A DNA stretch of 64,000 nucleotides from Prosapia bicincta (GCA_036971475.1 JBAIZL010000001.1:77259271-77323270); one strand, 5' to 3'. Counted from the first letter of the stretch, positions 48,014 to 58,760 are shown. Program-made: numbers and translations. The notes: generated by a model not told the origin, from the sequence alone.

Positions 48014-49423
48014 TTAACTCAGCAATGGATTGATCTGACACCCATTGGTGCTTTCTCCTTTCTTGATTGGGACGTTTTTAGACGTCCCAGGCTTACATTT
48101 TTCAGATTCCATATTCACCCGTTCAGGGATGGAATCTGAGGAAGATTTGGGTTTAGGAGGAGTGGTTTTCACATTCCCTCCTTTGTTAGCATTTTTCTTA
48201 ATGCCCGGTAACGACGGTGGCGATGTGGTCTGTCGTAACACTGGTCTACGTGGTTTGGATTTTTCCGTCTTCTGCACAGAAGGTTTATTACCCGTTGATA
48301 ATATCTTCTGCACAGAAACACAAGGCTCGCTTAGTGACTTATTTCGTGCTCCAATCCCCCCAGTGGAAGGGACAGGTACACGAGGTAAAACATTATCCGT
48401 TGCTGCAGGTTGTACCAAATTCAAGGACGGACCATTCGTGACTATGGACAAAAGGCGAGAAACTTGTTCAGTTAGAACTTCAATTTTTTTCGACAGCTCG
48501 GCACAGTTGTTACAGGACGATTTGGAAGCGGTCAGAGTAGCGGCATAAGTCTTACTGTCTGCCTTTGGCTGAGTAGATCTATAGAGTTTTTTGGCCTCTG
48601 GAAACGACAGCTTGTCTTTCGCCATGATGCCTAGGATAGCTTTCTCTTCCTTAAAAGTAGGGCAGTTGTAGGATCGCGCTGGGTGGTCACCACCACAGTT
48701 GGCGCATTTCGGAGAATTGACACAATCCTTATCATCATGGCCTTCAACGCTACATATACCGCATACGTTCTGCTTCGAACAGGTAGAGCTGATATGCCCA
48801 AATCGCTGGCACTTGAAGCAGCGCCTAGGGTTAGCCACGTATGGTCTCACTGAGAGCCTTTGGTAACCTGCATGTAAGTATTCGGGTATTTCCGGCTTTC
48901 CAAAAGTGACGATAAAAGAAGCTGTTGCTACTTTTTCTCCTTTGTCCATTTTCATTATATTGACAACGTCCGTAACTGACTGAGACGAGAGTTCGGATTT
49001 AATTTCATCAACCGGAAGGTACATTAAATCCCTACATGTGATAACCCCCTTTGAATAATTCAAGGATCTATGGGGAGCCACAGATACCTTGACCTGATCA
49101 AAGAAAGAGGTCATTTTAGATAGAGCACAGGTTTGTCTCTCGGTGGAAGTCGTAACTAACATTGTTCCGTTTCTAAGTTTCTTAATAGAGGCTACTGGAC
49201 CTCCAGCACAGGCAGTAATAGCCTTGTTAATAAGGAAAGGAGAAACTTTAGAAAGATCTTTCCCTTCTTCGGCACTAGAAACCACTAAATACTTTGCTGA
49301 TGGCAATGTCTGCGACGTTGCCACCATCAACTTTTTACTCAAATCTTTACAAGTTAGATCGTCAGGAGAATCCTGGCGTGTCCTCTTCAGACTAGTCATA
49401 TTTGACGTGGTTTTTGAATCCAT
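48014..49423 (-). CDS. LINE ORF1 gag-like RNA-binding protein
   Basis: A 469-residue protein that would package the element's RNA. Residues about 40-195 form the RRM-like and pre-knuckle region typical of this group (P-Y-V-A-N-P-R-R leads into the knuckles). Three zinc knuckles follow: C202-C205-H210-C215 and C221-C224-H229-C234 (both CX2CX4HX4C), then C240-C243-H247-C254 (CX2CX3HX6C). The C-terminal part is rich in Ser, Lys and Pro. The start is the first ATG of the frame, about 508 bp from the element's 5' end. It ends in two consecutive stops (TAA TAA) followed at once by the ORF2 ATG in the same frame, so ORF2 is probably translated by reinitiation or a similar route. No lesion was seen in ORF1. 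Confidence 0.92.
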   Translation of the reverse strand: MDSKTTSNMTSLKRTRQDSPDDLTCKDLSKKLMVATSQTLPSAKYLVVSSAEEGKDLSKVSPFLINKAITACAGGPVASIKKLRNGTMLVTTSTERQTCALSKMTSFFDQVKVSVAPHRSLNYSKGVITCRDLMYLPVDEIKSELSSQSVTDVVNIMKMDKGEKVATASFIVTFGKPEIPEYLHAGYQRLSVRPYVANPRRCFKCQRFGHISSTCSKQNVCGICSVEGHDDKDCVNSPKCANCGGDHPARSYNCPTFKEEKAILGIMAKDKLSFPEAKKLYRSTQPKADSKTYAATLTASKSSCNNCAELSKKIEVLTEQVSRLLSIVTNGPSLNLVQPAATDNVLPRVPVPSTGGIGARNKSLSEPCVSVQKILSTGNKPSVQKTEKSKPRRPVLRQTTSPPSLPGIKKNANKGGNVKTTPPKPKSSSDSIPERVNMESEKCKPGTSKNVPIKKGESTNGCQINPLLS

Positions 49424-49931
49424 AAATATTTTTTGCCAGCCATCGTGTCAAGCGTTACGGGCGAGACTATAGGAACGGGTACACCCTTGGATCACAATAA
49501 GATCATTTCCAATCCTCAGAACTCTGAGGCCTATAGCTTTTCTCCTTAGCTCGACTGGATGGGCATCAGTCGAGAACTCGTAATACTGTGCACAGGCTCC
49601 GACACCCATGCACCGCGGACACTCCCTGACCAAGGACCGAAGCGGCTGGTAGACCAGAAACCGCGCTTACGTCTTCGGCAGAGCAAGCTCACATCAGCGT
49701 CCCAGACCAGAGTTTGTCACGCTCTGGACTTTTCAGCACTCCCAACGCGCAACGGTTCTGACCAGTCAAAATTCCCTAAGCGAAGATGTAAGTGTTGAAA
49801 TGTGTATAGATTGTGTTGGTGTGTGTATGTGTGTGTGTATGTTTTTGTGAGTGGTGTAGTGTTAGGCTAGGGTACCGCGAGGGACGCCAAATCCCTCGTA
49901 GGTGCGGCTAGTCCGCACCCCCCTGCGGGTG
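49424..49931 (-). promoter_or_regulatory. LINE 5' UTR with two hairpins near the RNA start
   Basis: Non-coding leader between the 5' boundary and ORF1, presumably holding the internal promoter. Within the first 60 bases on the minus strand are two potential 7-bp hairpins: GGTGCGG with CCGCACC (49901-49919) and CGAGGGA with TCCCTCG (49878-49898). A TG-rich run lies at about 49815-49855. The boundary at 49931 is set by the target duplication. Confidence 0.6.
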
Positions 49932-50530
49932 ACACGTGAGAGAAACATGAATAGAAATATTCATATGAATGTAGTTAAGAAAAGAGAACGCTCAACTGGT
50001 ACTGGGTCGAGAGGAATGATACGCCTGCTCTATCAACAAACCTGTGTTCCTGCTACACGTGAGAGAGAAAAGGATGGGAGCTATTATAACAAATGTAGTT
50101 AAGGAAGGAGAACACTCAAATTGTACTGGGTCGGGAGAAATGCTACGTCTGCTCTATCAAAATACCTATTTTTTCGCTACGCGTGAGAGAGAAATGATAG
50201 AATTAATTATAATGAATGTAGTTAAGAAAAGAGAACGCTCAACTGGTACTGGGTCGGGAGAAATGATACGCCTGCTCTATCAAAATACCTGTTTTCTCGC
50301 TAGACGTGAGAGAGAAATGATAGAATTAATTATAATGAATGTAGTTAAGAAAAGAGAACGCTCAACTGGTACTGGGTCGGGAGGAATGATATGCTTGCTC
50401 CATCACAAAACCTGTGTTCCTGCTACACGTGAGAGAGAAAAGGATGGGAATAATTATAACAAATGTAGTTAAGGAAGGAGAATGCTCAACTGGTACTGGG
50501 TCGGGAGGAATGATACGCTTGCTCTATCAT
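49932..50530. repeat. 123-bp satellite, right part
   Basis: About five further monomers of the array at 42005-43915, beginning with the second copy of the 12-bp target duplication (49932-49943). The array fades out after 50530. Confidence 0.93.
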
Positions 50531-51675
50531 GAATGTATTTAATTTGCTAACTGGCTTTTAGATAAGAGTACTTGTTGGCGAAAAGATGAAATGGTAAACA
50601 GAACTGTGTTGAAAAAAAATGAATGAATATAAAAATAAGCGGAAAAGATTTGGCGAAAGACTTTTAGCTCAAGAAAGGTTTGGGCGACAAAATAAGAAAA
50701 CACGCGTATTGTAAACCTGAAGTATAACTTTAAAGGAAAATCCCATTGTTTAGTTAATAAAAATATAATAAAATATTTTTAAATTAGAGTGAATAACTGC
50801 AGAAGTGCAATCGATACAAAGCCTTGACTGCAATCTGCCATGACTTGCTCAGCAATTGTGTGCTAATTTCGATATCTCGATGCATATAAATATATTGTTT
50901 AATTATTTGCCAGACATACTGATGGCTTTAACAATGGGCAACATTTCAATTCCTTCCGCACGGTATCCGGTGTCAGTTTATTACAGCGTCAAATTTCTAT
51001 GAAAATTACGTGTCGGTGATATCCAAGCGTTCACATTGCGTAAACTTTCACACAGTCTCGAGCGCTGAACGTTGCCAATAAGTTCATCGAGCTTTGGCCT
51101 TATCCTTCCGGAATTAAAGGCCCAACGGCTCTCCGTTATGACGTAAAATTATCGCGAGCTGATTATAAATCTCCAAGCACGCGTTTCCTACGACTTCCCT
51201 CTGATCCACTCACTTCCTTCACATTCTCCTCAAACAGGTCTCTGCGGAGGCTGTTTCAGAATCCTGTCACTGAATAAGACGATTAAGCCTTGTTTGAAAA
51301 CCTTGCTGAGAGCAGGTCAACATAAAAAAGGGACTTCCAAGAGGGGGATCTGTTGCTGCTAACCTTGTCATACAGTTTGTAAAGATTCAGAAAAGCTCCG
51401 AGCACTCGGGCTGCAGGCCGACCGACCCTTTTAATCCCATGTCAACTGTACTAGCACCCGTTGGTTTGCCAATTAGTTGCCTATTGTGTACTTCAAATGA
51501 AGACTTATTTATTAGAAAAATGTTATTTTAGTATTACTGAAAGAGGAATAAATCATTTTAAAAAACTGAGCAAAACAAAAAAAATTACAAAGATAAAATA
51601 ATATTTGTAGATATGAAGACTTCCTGCATATTCACATTATATTCAGTGTCAAGTGGTTTACACAACATTATTTAG
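50531..51675. other. Unique sequence, no gene recognised
   Basis: AT-rich at first, then a stretch of about 450 bp of clearly higher GC (51000-51460) with no long frame or repeat match. It could be non-coding host sequence. I see nothing to assign. Confidence 0.4.
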
Positions 51676-52681
51676 CTTGAACGCAGTGGCGGACTTCCCA
51701 TTAGGCATACTAGGCACGTGCCTATGGGCGCAGCCTCAAGGGGGCGGCAGCCTTTTTTTTTTGTACCGATGAGTTTTAGTGACAATAGTAGTAGTACCTA
51801 GTTAAATTTGGTGAATGTCATAATTCTCTGCTCTGCAGAAATGTCATTTTCGTCCCTGAAGAGAATCAAGTCATACCTACGTTCTATCCTCAAAGAAGAC
51901 AAATTGAATTCTCTTGCAATTCTCAACATTGAAGCTGATATCCTTAATGCCAAAGACTTTTTTTTGAGCAATTAATAGAAGAATTTTCTATTAACAAAGC
52001 AAGATGTAAACGTTTAATGTAAGAATAAATGTTTTTAGTTATACTTAGGCTACAAGTTTTGTTTCTGCAATATTTATATAAATATTAAACCTTAATCCAC
52101 CATATTCCACTTAGAAAGTATATTAAGTCTAATTTTTACAAAATGTTTTCATTATAAACTGTTATCCAAACAAGTAAAAATATACGTTAATTGCTCTTGT
52201 TAATACTAAGAGGCTGAAAATATTACTTCTTAATCAAAAGTGTCCTTATTTTCAATTGTCTTCACCAACAAATATGAAAGTGAAGTAATGTATGTATATT
52301 TTCAAAATATATTTCATTAAAATATAGTGCCCAATATATAGTATATTATTATACATTATTATTTAATATGTACTTTACGTTTATTAATATTGCATTAGGA
52401 CAGTAAACTATGGTCGGCACGGTAATCGGTAATCAAATTTAAACGTAAAATGCATTATTGCATGAATACCAACATATTTTTTAATCTCAAAGCGCATCAT
52501 TATTAAAAGTTAATTATTTTTTTTATGCATTTCTTTGAACAGGCATGAAATCGGATTCGTATGGTGAAAATTAAAAGCATTATATTACGTTGGGACGTTT
52601 CCAATAAATTCGCGAACGGGGCGCAAAGGGGCGGCCGGCCGAATTGTGCTAGGGGCGGCAAAGTCCGCCACTGCTTGAATG
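51676..52681. mobile_element. hAT element remnant with 8-bp target duplication
   Basis: The perfect 13-bp terminal inverted repeat CAGTGGCGGACTT lies at 51684-51696 and, inverted, at 52661-52673. The flanking 8-bp sites cttgaacg (51676-51683) and cttgaatg (52674-52681) differ at one base. Eight-base duplication is the hAT signature. The 990-bp element keeps a piece of the transposase C-terminus and is otherwise AT-rich. Confidence 0.9.
51820..51975 (+). pseudogene. hAT transposase C-terminal dimerisation segment
   Basis: The plus-strand frame ending at the TAA at 51973-51975 reads C-S-A-E-M-S-F-S-S-L-K-R-I-K-S-Y-L-R-S followed by N-S-L-A-I-L-N-I-E. This matches the conserved hAT dimerisation region (A-E-R-S-F-S-x-L-K-x-I-K-x-Y-L-R-S). 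About 45 residues remain. Upstream catalytic parts are deleted and a stop lies shortly before. It confirms the family named from the element ends. Confidence 0.8.
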
Positions 52682-53964
52682 TTGTTAGATTCATATAGTT
52701 TTATAGTAAATCTAGTTTTCATTTGTTTTTGTAAATAAATATAAAATGCTTTAATACGAAATAATTTTCAGGTCAAGCGACAGAGGATTTTAATGGCCAG
52801 TCGCCAACCTGAGGACATAGCCATCCTCCAAAACTTTAGTTACTGTAAATGTAGTTCACTTTACCCGAACTCAATGGATATTCATCAGCTGATGACATGT
52901 CACAGTAACCACTAAAGGAGGTTCTGCAGTAACACACAACCGAAATTGTGTAAATAAATGACTGCCAATTATTTCCTTTCTTCACGTAATAGAATTTAAC
53001 AACAAAAATAAACCTGGCGATGCAGAGTCTTAAGAAAACCGGAATAATAACACCTGGTAGCAACACTCAGAAAATTTTTAAAAAATAACTTTACAGCATA
53101 ATAAAGACACATTTTTTTAAAATCAAGTATATTTATACACAGAGCACTGTTGCACTATATTAGAAAATAGTTGCAACGTATTCTCTTGTGTAGATTTGAT
53201 TATAAAAGAAAATACTCTGTTAAAAGGCCAATTTGGTGACAGGAAGTCTGAAGTGGCTTCCATTCTAGTATGCATTTCTACATCACAGCATGAAATAAGT
53301 TTACCGCTTTTAACAATTAGTAAACATAGTTAAAAATAACTATTATAAATTGACATTTTGCAGCTTTTTTCCAATTTAATATAACATAGTGCTCTATTTT
53401 ATTAAAAAGAACGTATTTTGAAAAGTTTTGTGTGCATTGTGATGTGAGCTTATGTTTACCTAATTTTCTAAATTTGTGTTATGTTACCAGTAGGTTTTAT
53501 TAATTTTCCTGTGAAGACTTTCTGCATCAGCAGGTATATATTTTTGCCATTATTGATTACTTGTAGAAAAGAAATAATTACTATGTTTTTTGTAGTATTT
53601 ATCTTGCATCTAAAACCCCTAAATGTTTGGGTTCAGCCCATCAGTACCAGCCTACCTGCTATGCATTCCTACTAGGCTATTCAGAGGAGATAAGTACAAG
53701 AATAAAAAAACTGACCCTTTTAACCCTCTGTCAGCTATCCAATTCCTAAAATTAAAGAAGGGCAACATGGTTCTTTTGGAATTGATTCATTCATTTTAGT
53801 AAACAATTAGTCTAGTTTACAGGAGCATATTTACTTAAATAATTCAGAAAATTCATCTTATGCTATCACATTTAAAACTACTCCACATTATTATCATCTA
53901 AAGTAATACATCTAAATACATTATCAACAAAAACAAAAAATCGCACCTAAAACAAATCTAAGGA
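52682..53964. other. AT-rich, with a diverged copy of dispersed repeat A
   Basis: At about 53420-53600 the phrases gaagactttctgcatc and gtagaaaagaaataattact resemble 18400-18470. The remainder is unique. No gene is supported. Confidence 0.4.
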
Positions 53965-55338
53965 CCTACCCTCCGCGCTCTTCCCAAAATTCACAAACCC
54001 GATGTCCCCATCCGAGTCACGATCAACTACCAGAATGCCCCTGCACATAAATTAGCAGAATACATGGACAAAATAGTCAGACAATCCATAAACACAGAAA
54101 CACGGAACAAACCTCATAAATAAAATAAAAGCCATAAACATACCACACAATTCAACACTACTATCACTCATGTACACCAACATATACATACCCGAAACGC
54201 TCAACATCCTAGAAACCCAATTAATACAGAACAACATACCTAAAACCCACGTTACAGAAATCATAAACATCCTCCAAACCATCACCAAACAAAACTATTT
54301 CACCCACAACTCAAACTTCTATTCACAACCAGATGGCCTACCCATGGGAAATCCTATCCGTAGTGTCCTAAGCAAAATTTTTCTACAACACATAGAAAAC
54401 ACCAAGATACTCACAAACAATACACACGCACACAAAATCATTTACTGGCACAAATACGTCGATGATATCATAACACTATACAGAGGCAACTCCCATAATT
54501 GCAAAAAAACTCCTCATCTACACTAATAAAATACACCCAAAACTCCACTTCACTTCAGAAATTGAAACCAAGCGATCCATAAACTTCCTCGATCTAACCA
54601 TAACAAAAAGCCATACACAAAAACACAGCTTCAACATTTACAGGAAACCCATAACAACAGACACGCTTATCAACAACACCTCAAACCACCCTATCCAACA
54701 CAAACACGCTGCCTTCAGATCCATGCTCCACAGACTTAAAGAAGTCCCAATGACCACCGAAAACATAAACAAAGAACTAAACACAATTAGATATCTAGCA
54801 TACACAAATGGATACAACACCACAATAATAGACAAGCTATGGTACAAAATACAAGAAACACTAAAATTAACACTACAGTCAGGGGAAACAAATACATCAC
54901 ATTACCATATGTAAACAAAACAACAAACAAAATAACCCACAAATTTCAAAAAATATGATACAAAATAGTATGCAAAACTAATAACAAGTTACATAACAAA
55001 ATACAACACAACACCAACAACAAAGATAAACTACAAGCACCACTACAGGCGTATACAAACTGAACTGCGACGAATGTAACAAATTCTACATTGGACAAAC
55101 AGGTCGCAGCTTTAAACAAAGAGTCGAGGAACACAAACAGAACACCAACTCAACATTTTACAATCACATGAAAGAAACAGGACACAAATACACAGAGATT
55201 TACCATAACCTAGAAATCTTACACATCAACAAAAAAGGACCACATCTCAACACACTAGAACAATATAAAATTTACAAACACATAAAGTACAAACATATTA
55301 AACAAACAAACTCAATACAAATCACACATACTTTTTGA
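53965..55338 (+). pseudogene. PLE reverse transcriptase and GIY-YIG endonuclease, 5'-truncated
   Basis: Four consecutive frames give one PLE protein. RT fingers are L-R-A-L-P-K-I-H-K-P-D (53965-54123). The palm has L-P-M-G-N-P and H-K-Y-V-D-D-I-I-T-L-Y (54125-54526). The thumb has I-N-F-L-D-L-T-I, I-Y-R-K-P-I-T-T-D and H-A-A-F-R-S-M-L-H-R-L (54510-54914). The GIY-YIG domain has G-V-Y-K-L-N-C, F-Y-I-G-Q-T-G-R and F-K-Q-R-V-E-E-H, and the protein ends I-T-H-T-F at 55338. Three frameshifts and at least one in-frame stop inactivate it. The N-terminus and the start of the RT are missing. The strand bias of base use (very T-poor, A/C-rich) marks the whole PLE block. Confidence 0.88.
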
Positions 55339-55520
55339 TACTATCGAAAACCTCCCTTTTAAACCGCCACCGCTTAACCTAACAACTCCAAGCAGAAGAC
55401 ACTGATGAAGATCGGCACTTAGCGATCGAAAACGTTCTGTCTCAGTAAGTTTTAACAAATTTACTCAATGTAAGGTGCGGATAGTCATAAACTATTGTTT
55501 AAGTGATTAATAAATTAGTA
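55339..55520 (+). mobile_element. PLE 3' tail
   Basis: Non-coding tail following the PLE stop. It contains the hammerhead-like motif at 55397-55442 and ends near the shared phrase aagtgattaa. The same tail is present at 24355, 57941, 59640-59830 and, twice, at 63545-63950. Confidence 0.85.
55397..55442 (+). ncRNA. Hammerhead-like motif, PLE family 1, best copy
   Basis: Stem I AGACA (55397-55401) pairs with TGTCT (55438-55442). The core CTGATGA lies at 55402-55408, followed by an extra A at 55409. Stem II GATCG (55410-55414) pairs with CGATC (55423-55427). GAAA lies at 55428-55431, the palindromic stem III AACGTT at 55431-55436, and the expected cleavage base is C55437. Every conserved type I hammerhead position is present. 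The only departure is the extra base between core A9 and stem II, which has been reported as tolerated in a viroid hammerhead. Confidence 0.65.
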
Positions 55521-57177
55521 TCACAATAATTCAACTTGAAAATGTGCGCATCTATTTTTACACAACAAAAAAGCAGGAGATTAATAGAAAAATAAATATT
55601 TACCAAATAAGTGCTATACAACTACTTTCCTTACAAAATATTCAATACTATAGATAATCCTAATAAAATGCACTCCAGAAAATTAGAACATTTCAAAATG
55701 ATAAGTAATATTGGCTTTTATATTTAGTTTATTTAATTTATAAACATACTTTTAAAATATGTTCTTAAACCTAAACTTAAAATTTAATAATATAAAGAAA
55801 AGCTATACATTAGAGGAAATGGAAACATTCAGCAACAACCTAAAACATAATGTAGACATAACCTACAAAATAAAAAACACCAACATACCTCAGATCTCTA
55901 TACTAACTTTAATCTACATAACTAATATATAGGCCTACATCAGTAATTTAAAGCACATTAAAATATTACAATAAATCCTAATAGATAACACACATTAAAC
56001 AAAATAAAAATATTCAAAACCAACCAAAAAAAAATTATAAACCTAACCTTCAAAACCTTTAGGTTGAACAAGTAAATACTGAACTGCAAAACTGTGAATT
56101 ACACTAGCTATAGCAACCAATGATTCAACAAAAAACATTAAATCATTGCTTTCCTTTCACTGTCCTTTAGAGACCTGTTCAATTTATTTGTAACTAGGAT
56201 GAATGGTGATAATCGCAGAGAAGTGAACCAAGAATCAATTTGTTTAATTTGAGGAATCGTCGCATAGATCAGTTCAATTTAAAGAACAGTTAAAAAGGAT
56301 TAATTCCTGAATCACTTCTACTTGAAATAACAGGAATGTAAGACTTGAAATATAAACTCTGAAACTTGAATAAACTAAATTTAAATAAAGCATAAATATT
56401 TTTAAAATAAACTAAAATATGTGCAGGGCATGCCTAGATAGCTGATCTACAGCTTCCTTAATTGCATTTCAATGATTTTACGTTCCTTAGTCAAGAAAAA
56501 GAAATGTGAGTGAAGGTAAATTAGATATGTTCCTCTGCTTTTATCTCTCTTTTAATTTTTGCAGAAAGTAGCTTTCCCATAGAGTATAAAATAACATTTG
56601 AACAATAAACGTAATAAATCAAAGAAATGATAAATGTACTGTTATGAATGCAGAAACATGCACCTAACAATTCCAATGTAGTAAAAAAAAACACACGCAC
56701 AATAATCCCACAAGAGTAGAATGTTTTTTTGTCAACACTTCTACCCTTGAATAATAGAACAAAGCAGGAGAATGTACCTTTTCATCAGAGTCAAATTCTA
56801 TTAGGCCTATAAATCTAATGATTGCATCACAGTTCTCTTTGCTTACACAATTTTAACCAACAGATGAATGAAGGCACAAACTTGATTTTACATGATTTTC
56901 TTTGTTCCAAGATACATTCAATAACGAGCTAATTGCATAATACATTCACAAATTACATAGTACTGTATTATTACTAGGTTTTTACTGTTTATAAAAAACT
57001 TATATAAGGAAACTTTTACTGGCACTAGACAAACCGTTTTTAAAGCTAATAAAGAAACTGGATAGCAACCCGATAGAAGCCAAGAAAATCTTTAAAGTGA
57101 CTTAATAGGCTACTGTAAAATATTTACAAGATAAAATCTACTCTATTTGCTTTAATATTAATTAGAGTATCTGTATT
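55521..57177. other. AT-rich, no recognisable gene
   Basis: Very A-rich around 55690-56060 with no supported frame or clear repeat structure. Confidence 0.5.
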
Positions 57178-57706
57178 TAAAACATATACTTATATATGAA
57201 CGTATAAACTTTATTAAAACATTTACTTATATATGAACGTATAAACTTTATTAAAACATATACTTATATATGAACGTATAAACTTTATTAAAACATTTAC
57301 TTATATATGAACGTATAAACTTTATTAAAACATATACTTATATATGAACGTATAAACTTTATTAAAACATTTACTTATATATGAACGTATAAACTTTATT
57401 AAAACATTTACTTATATATGAACGTATAAACTTTATTAAAACATTTACTTATATATGAACGTATAAACTTTATTAAAACATTTACTTATATATGAACGTA
57501 TAAACATAATTAAAACATATACTTATATATGAACGTATAAACTTTATTAAAACATTTACTTATGTATGAACTTATAAACTTTATTAAAACATATACTTAT
57601 ATATGAACGTATAAACTTTATTAAAACATTTACTTATATATAAACGTATAAACTTTATTAAAACATATACTTATATATGAACGTATAAACTTTATTAAAA
57701 CATTTA
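57178..57706. repeat. 37-bp AT-rich satellite, about 14 copies
   Basis: Unit with cttatatatgaacgtataaa and ctttattaaaacat. Two variants (catttac and catatac) alternate in part of the array. High identity suggests recent growth. Confidence 0.95.
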
Positions 57707-57940
57707 AGGTTTAAAATAGTAAAACCTATGTTAGATTGAAATTTTAGAAAAGTTCAAAAAGATGTATAATTTTAAATTTTTTTTAACTGAAATGATATGG
57801 TTCAGAATTACAATTTCATTTAAATTAATGGATATCTGAAATAAAAGATTAATATGTTAATCAACCCATAAGAATATGTTAATTACTACATATTGTTCAA
57901 ACGCTTAACATTTCAGTGTTAATAAGTGTTAGATACTTAG

Positions 57941-58075
57941 ATTAGTTCATGACTATCCGAACTTTAAATTTTGTAAATTTGTAAAAACTTACTAAGACAG
58001 AACGTTTTTGAAAATGTTTTGTCTCAGCAAGTTTTTACAAATTTCCGATAGTGATAAACTAATGTAAAAGTGATA
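57941..58075. mobile_element. Head-to-head pair of PLE tail ends
   Basis: The left arm (57941-58009, minus orientation) and right arm (58010-58060, plus orientation) are both the PLE family 1 tail downstream of the hammerhead. They meet at aacgttttt/gaaaatgttt, the GAAA and stem III region. No coding sequence lies between them. Confidence 0.75.
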
Positions 58076-58349
58076 ATCAAGTTTCACTGAACATTGGACT
58101 ATAAAATTAAAAAGTGTTAAAGAGTTAATAGTGATTGCTAAAAATAATTAGTTTATATAAAGTTTTAACTTTTTAATATTACAACATAACCCCACTCATA
58201 ATTAAATCACTTTTTTAAAATTCAGGGAGGAAAAACTATATTGAATGCACAAGGCCAAGAGATGTTAATAAATATTTTTTAACAAAGGTGCATTATTAAC
58301 TTGAACAAACCGTATAGTACCTACATCTTTTGTAGTTTTAAAGCAGGGG

Positions 58350-58430
58350 TGCACAACCCTTTTGGAATGGTGGGCCAATTAATTGCTCATTTTTCTCAAG
58401 CCGGGTTGCAGGATTTAGAGTTCAACAATT
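58350..58430 (+). mobile_element. Single hAT-like end
   Basis: The phrase caggggtgcacaaccctttt followed by ggtgggcca is typical of hAT subterminal sequence. No matching inverted end was found within the window, so this may be a broken copy. Confidence 0.35.
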
Positions 58431-58639
58431 AAAATGTGTTTTATTTAGTTACGCTTAAATTTTCAAGAGTTTTATATCCTACACTTTATATTGTAATATG
58501 CTTAAATACCATACATACACAGCTATTATATAGTATAAAATAATAGCATACATAGAGGTAACAATATATCCAAATGTCAGTAGTTCCCTACCCTTATAAT
58601 GTTGATAATTTTTAACATAAACGAAACCTCTATACCACA

Positions 58640-58760
58640 AATGACTTTTTTCTTTTATTTAAAACCTTATGTACATTTCGATTGCATAGCAATCATCCTC
58701 AGAGGTAATTTACAATAAAAATACCTCTGTAAAGTATCTCAATAGTATTACATTACGCCA
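58640..58760 (-). mobile_element. PLE tail fragment, family 3
   Basis: Solo tail on the minus strand, recognised by its complete hammerhead-like motif. No attached coding sequence was found. Confidence 0.6.
58664..58706 (-). ncRNA. Hammerhead-like motif, PLE family 3
   Basis: Minus strand: stem I ACCT with AGGT, the core CTGAGGA, an extra T, a perfect 6-bp stem II GATTGC with GCAATC, G-A-A-A, and the palindrome TGTACA. The stem sequences are wholly different from those of family 1, but the pairing is the same. Confidence 0.65.

Larger units (their letters stand above)
43916..49931 (-). mobile_element. Full-length RNase H-bearing LINE (I-like group)
   Basis: This 6016-bp unit interrupts the 123-bp satellite. 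Order on the minus strand: 5' UTR of about 508 bp, ORF1 (gag-like), ORF2 (endonuclease, RT, RNase H), A-rich 3' UTR of about 390 bp, and a 13-base poly(A). A perfect 12-bp target duplication flanks it, as expected for target-primed reverse transcription. RNase H in ORF2 and three zinc knuckles in ORF1 place it with the I superfamily (I, Nimb and relatives); the exact clade needs a tree. The intact ends, perfect duplication and single coding lesion indicate a recent insertion. Confidence 0.93.

Noticed and set aside
48045..48548. 167-aa plus frame opposite LINE ORF1
   Set aside because: Antisense shadow of ORF1 without any motif.
49878..49931. HDV-like ribozyme at the LINE 5' end
   Set aside because: Hairpins are present, but the double-pseudoknot order and the expected joining segment cannot be fitted by eye. 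Kept only as a hairpin observation.
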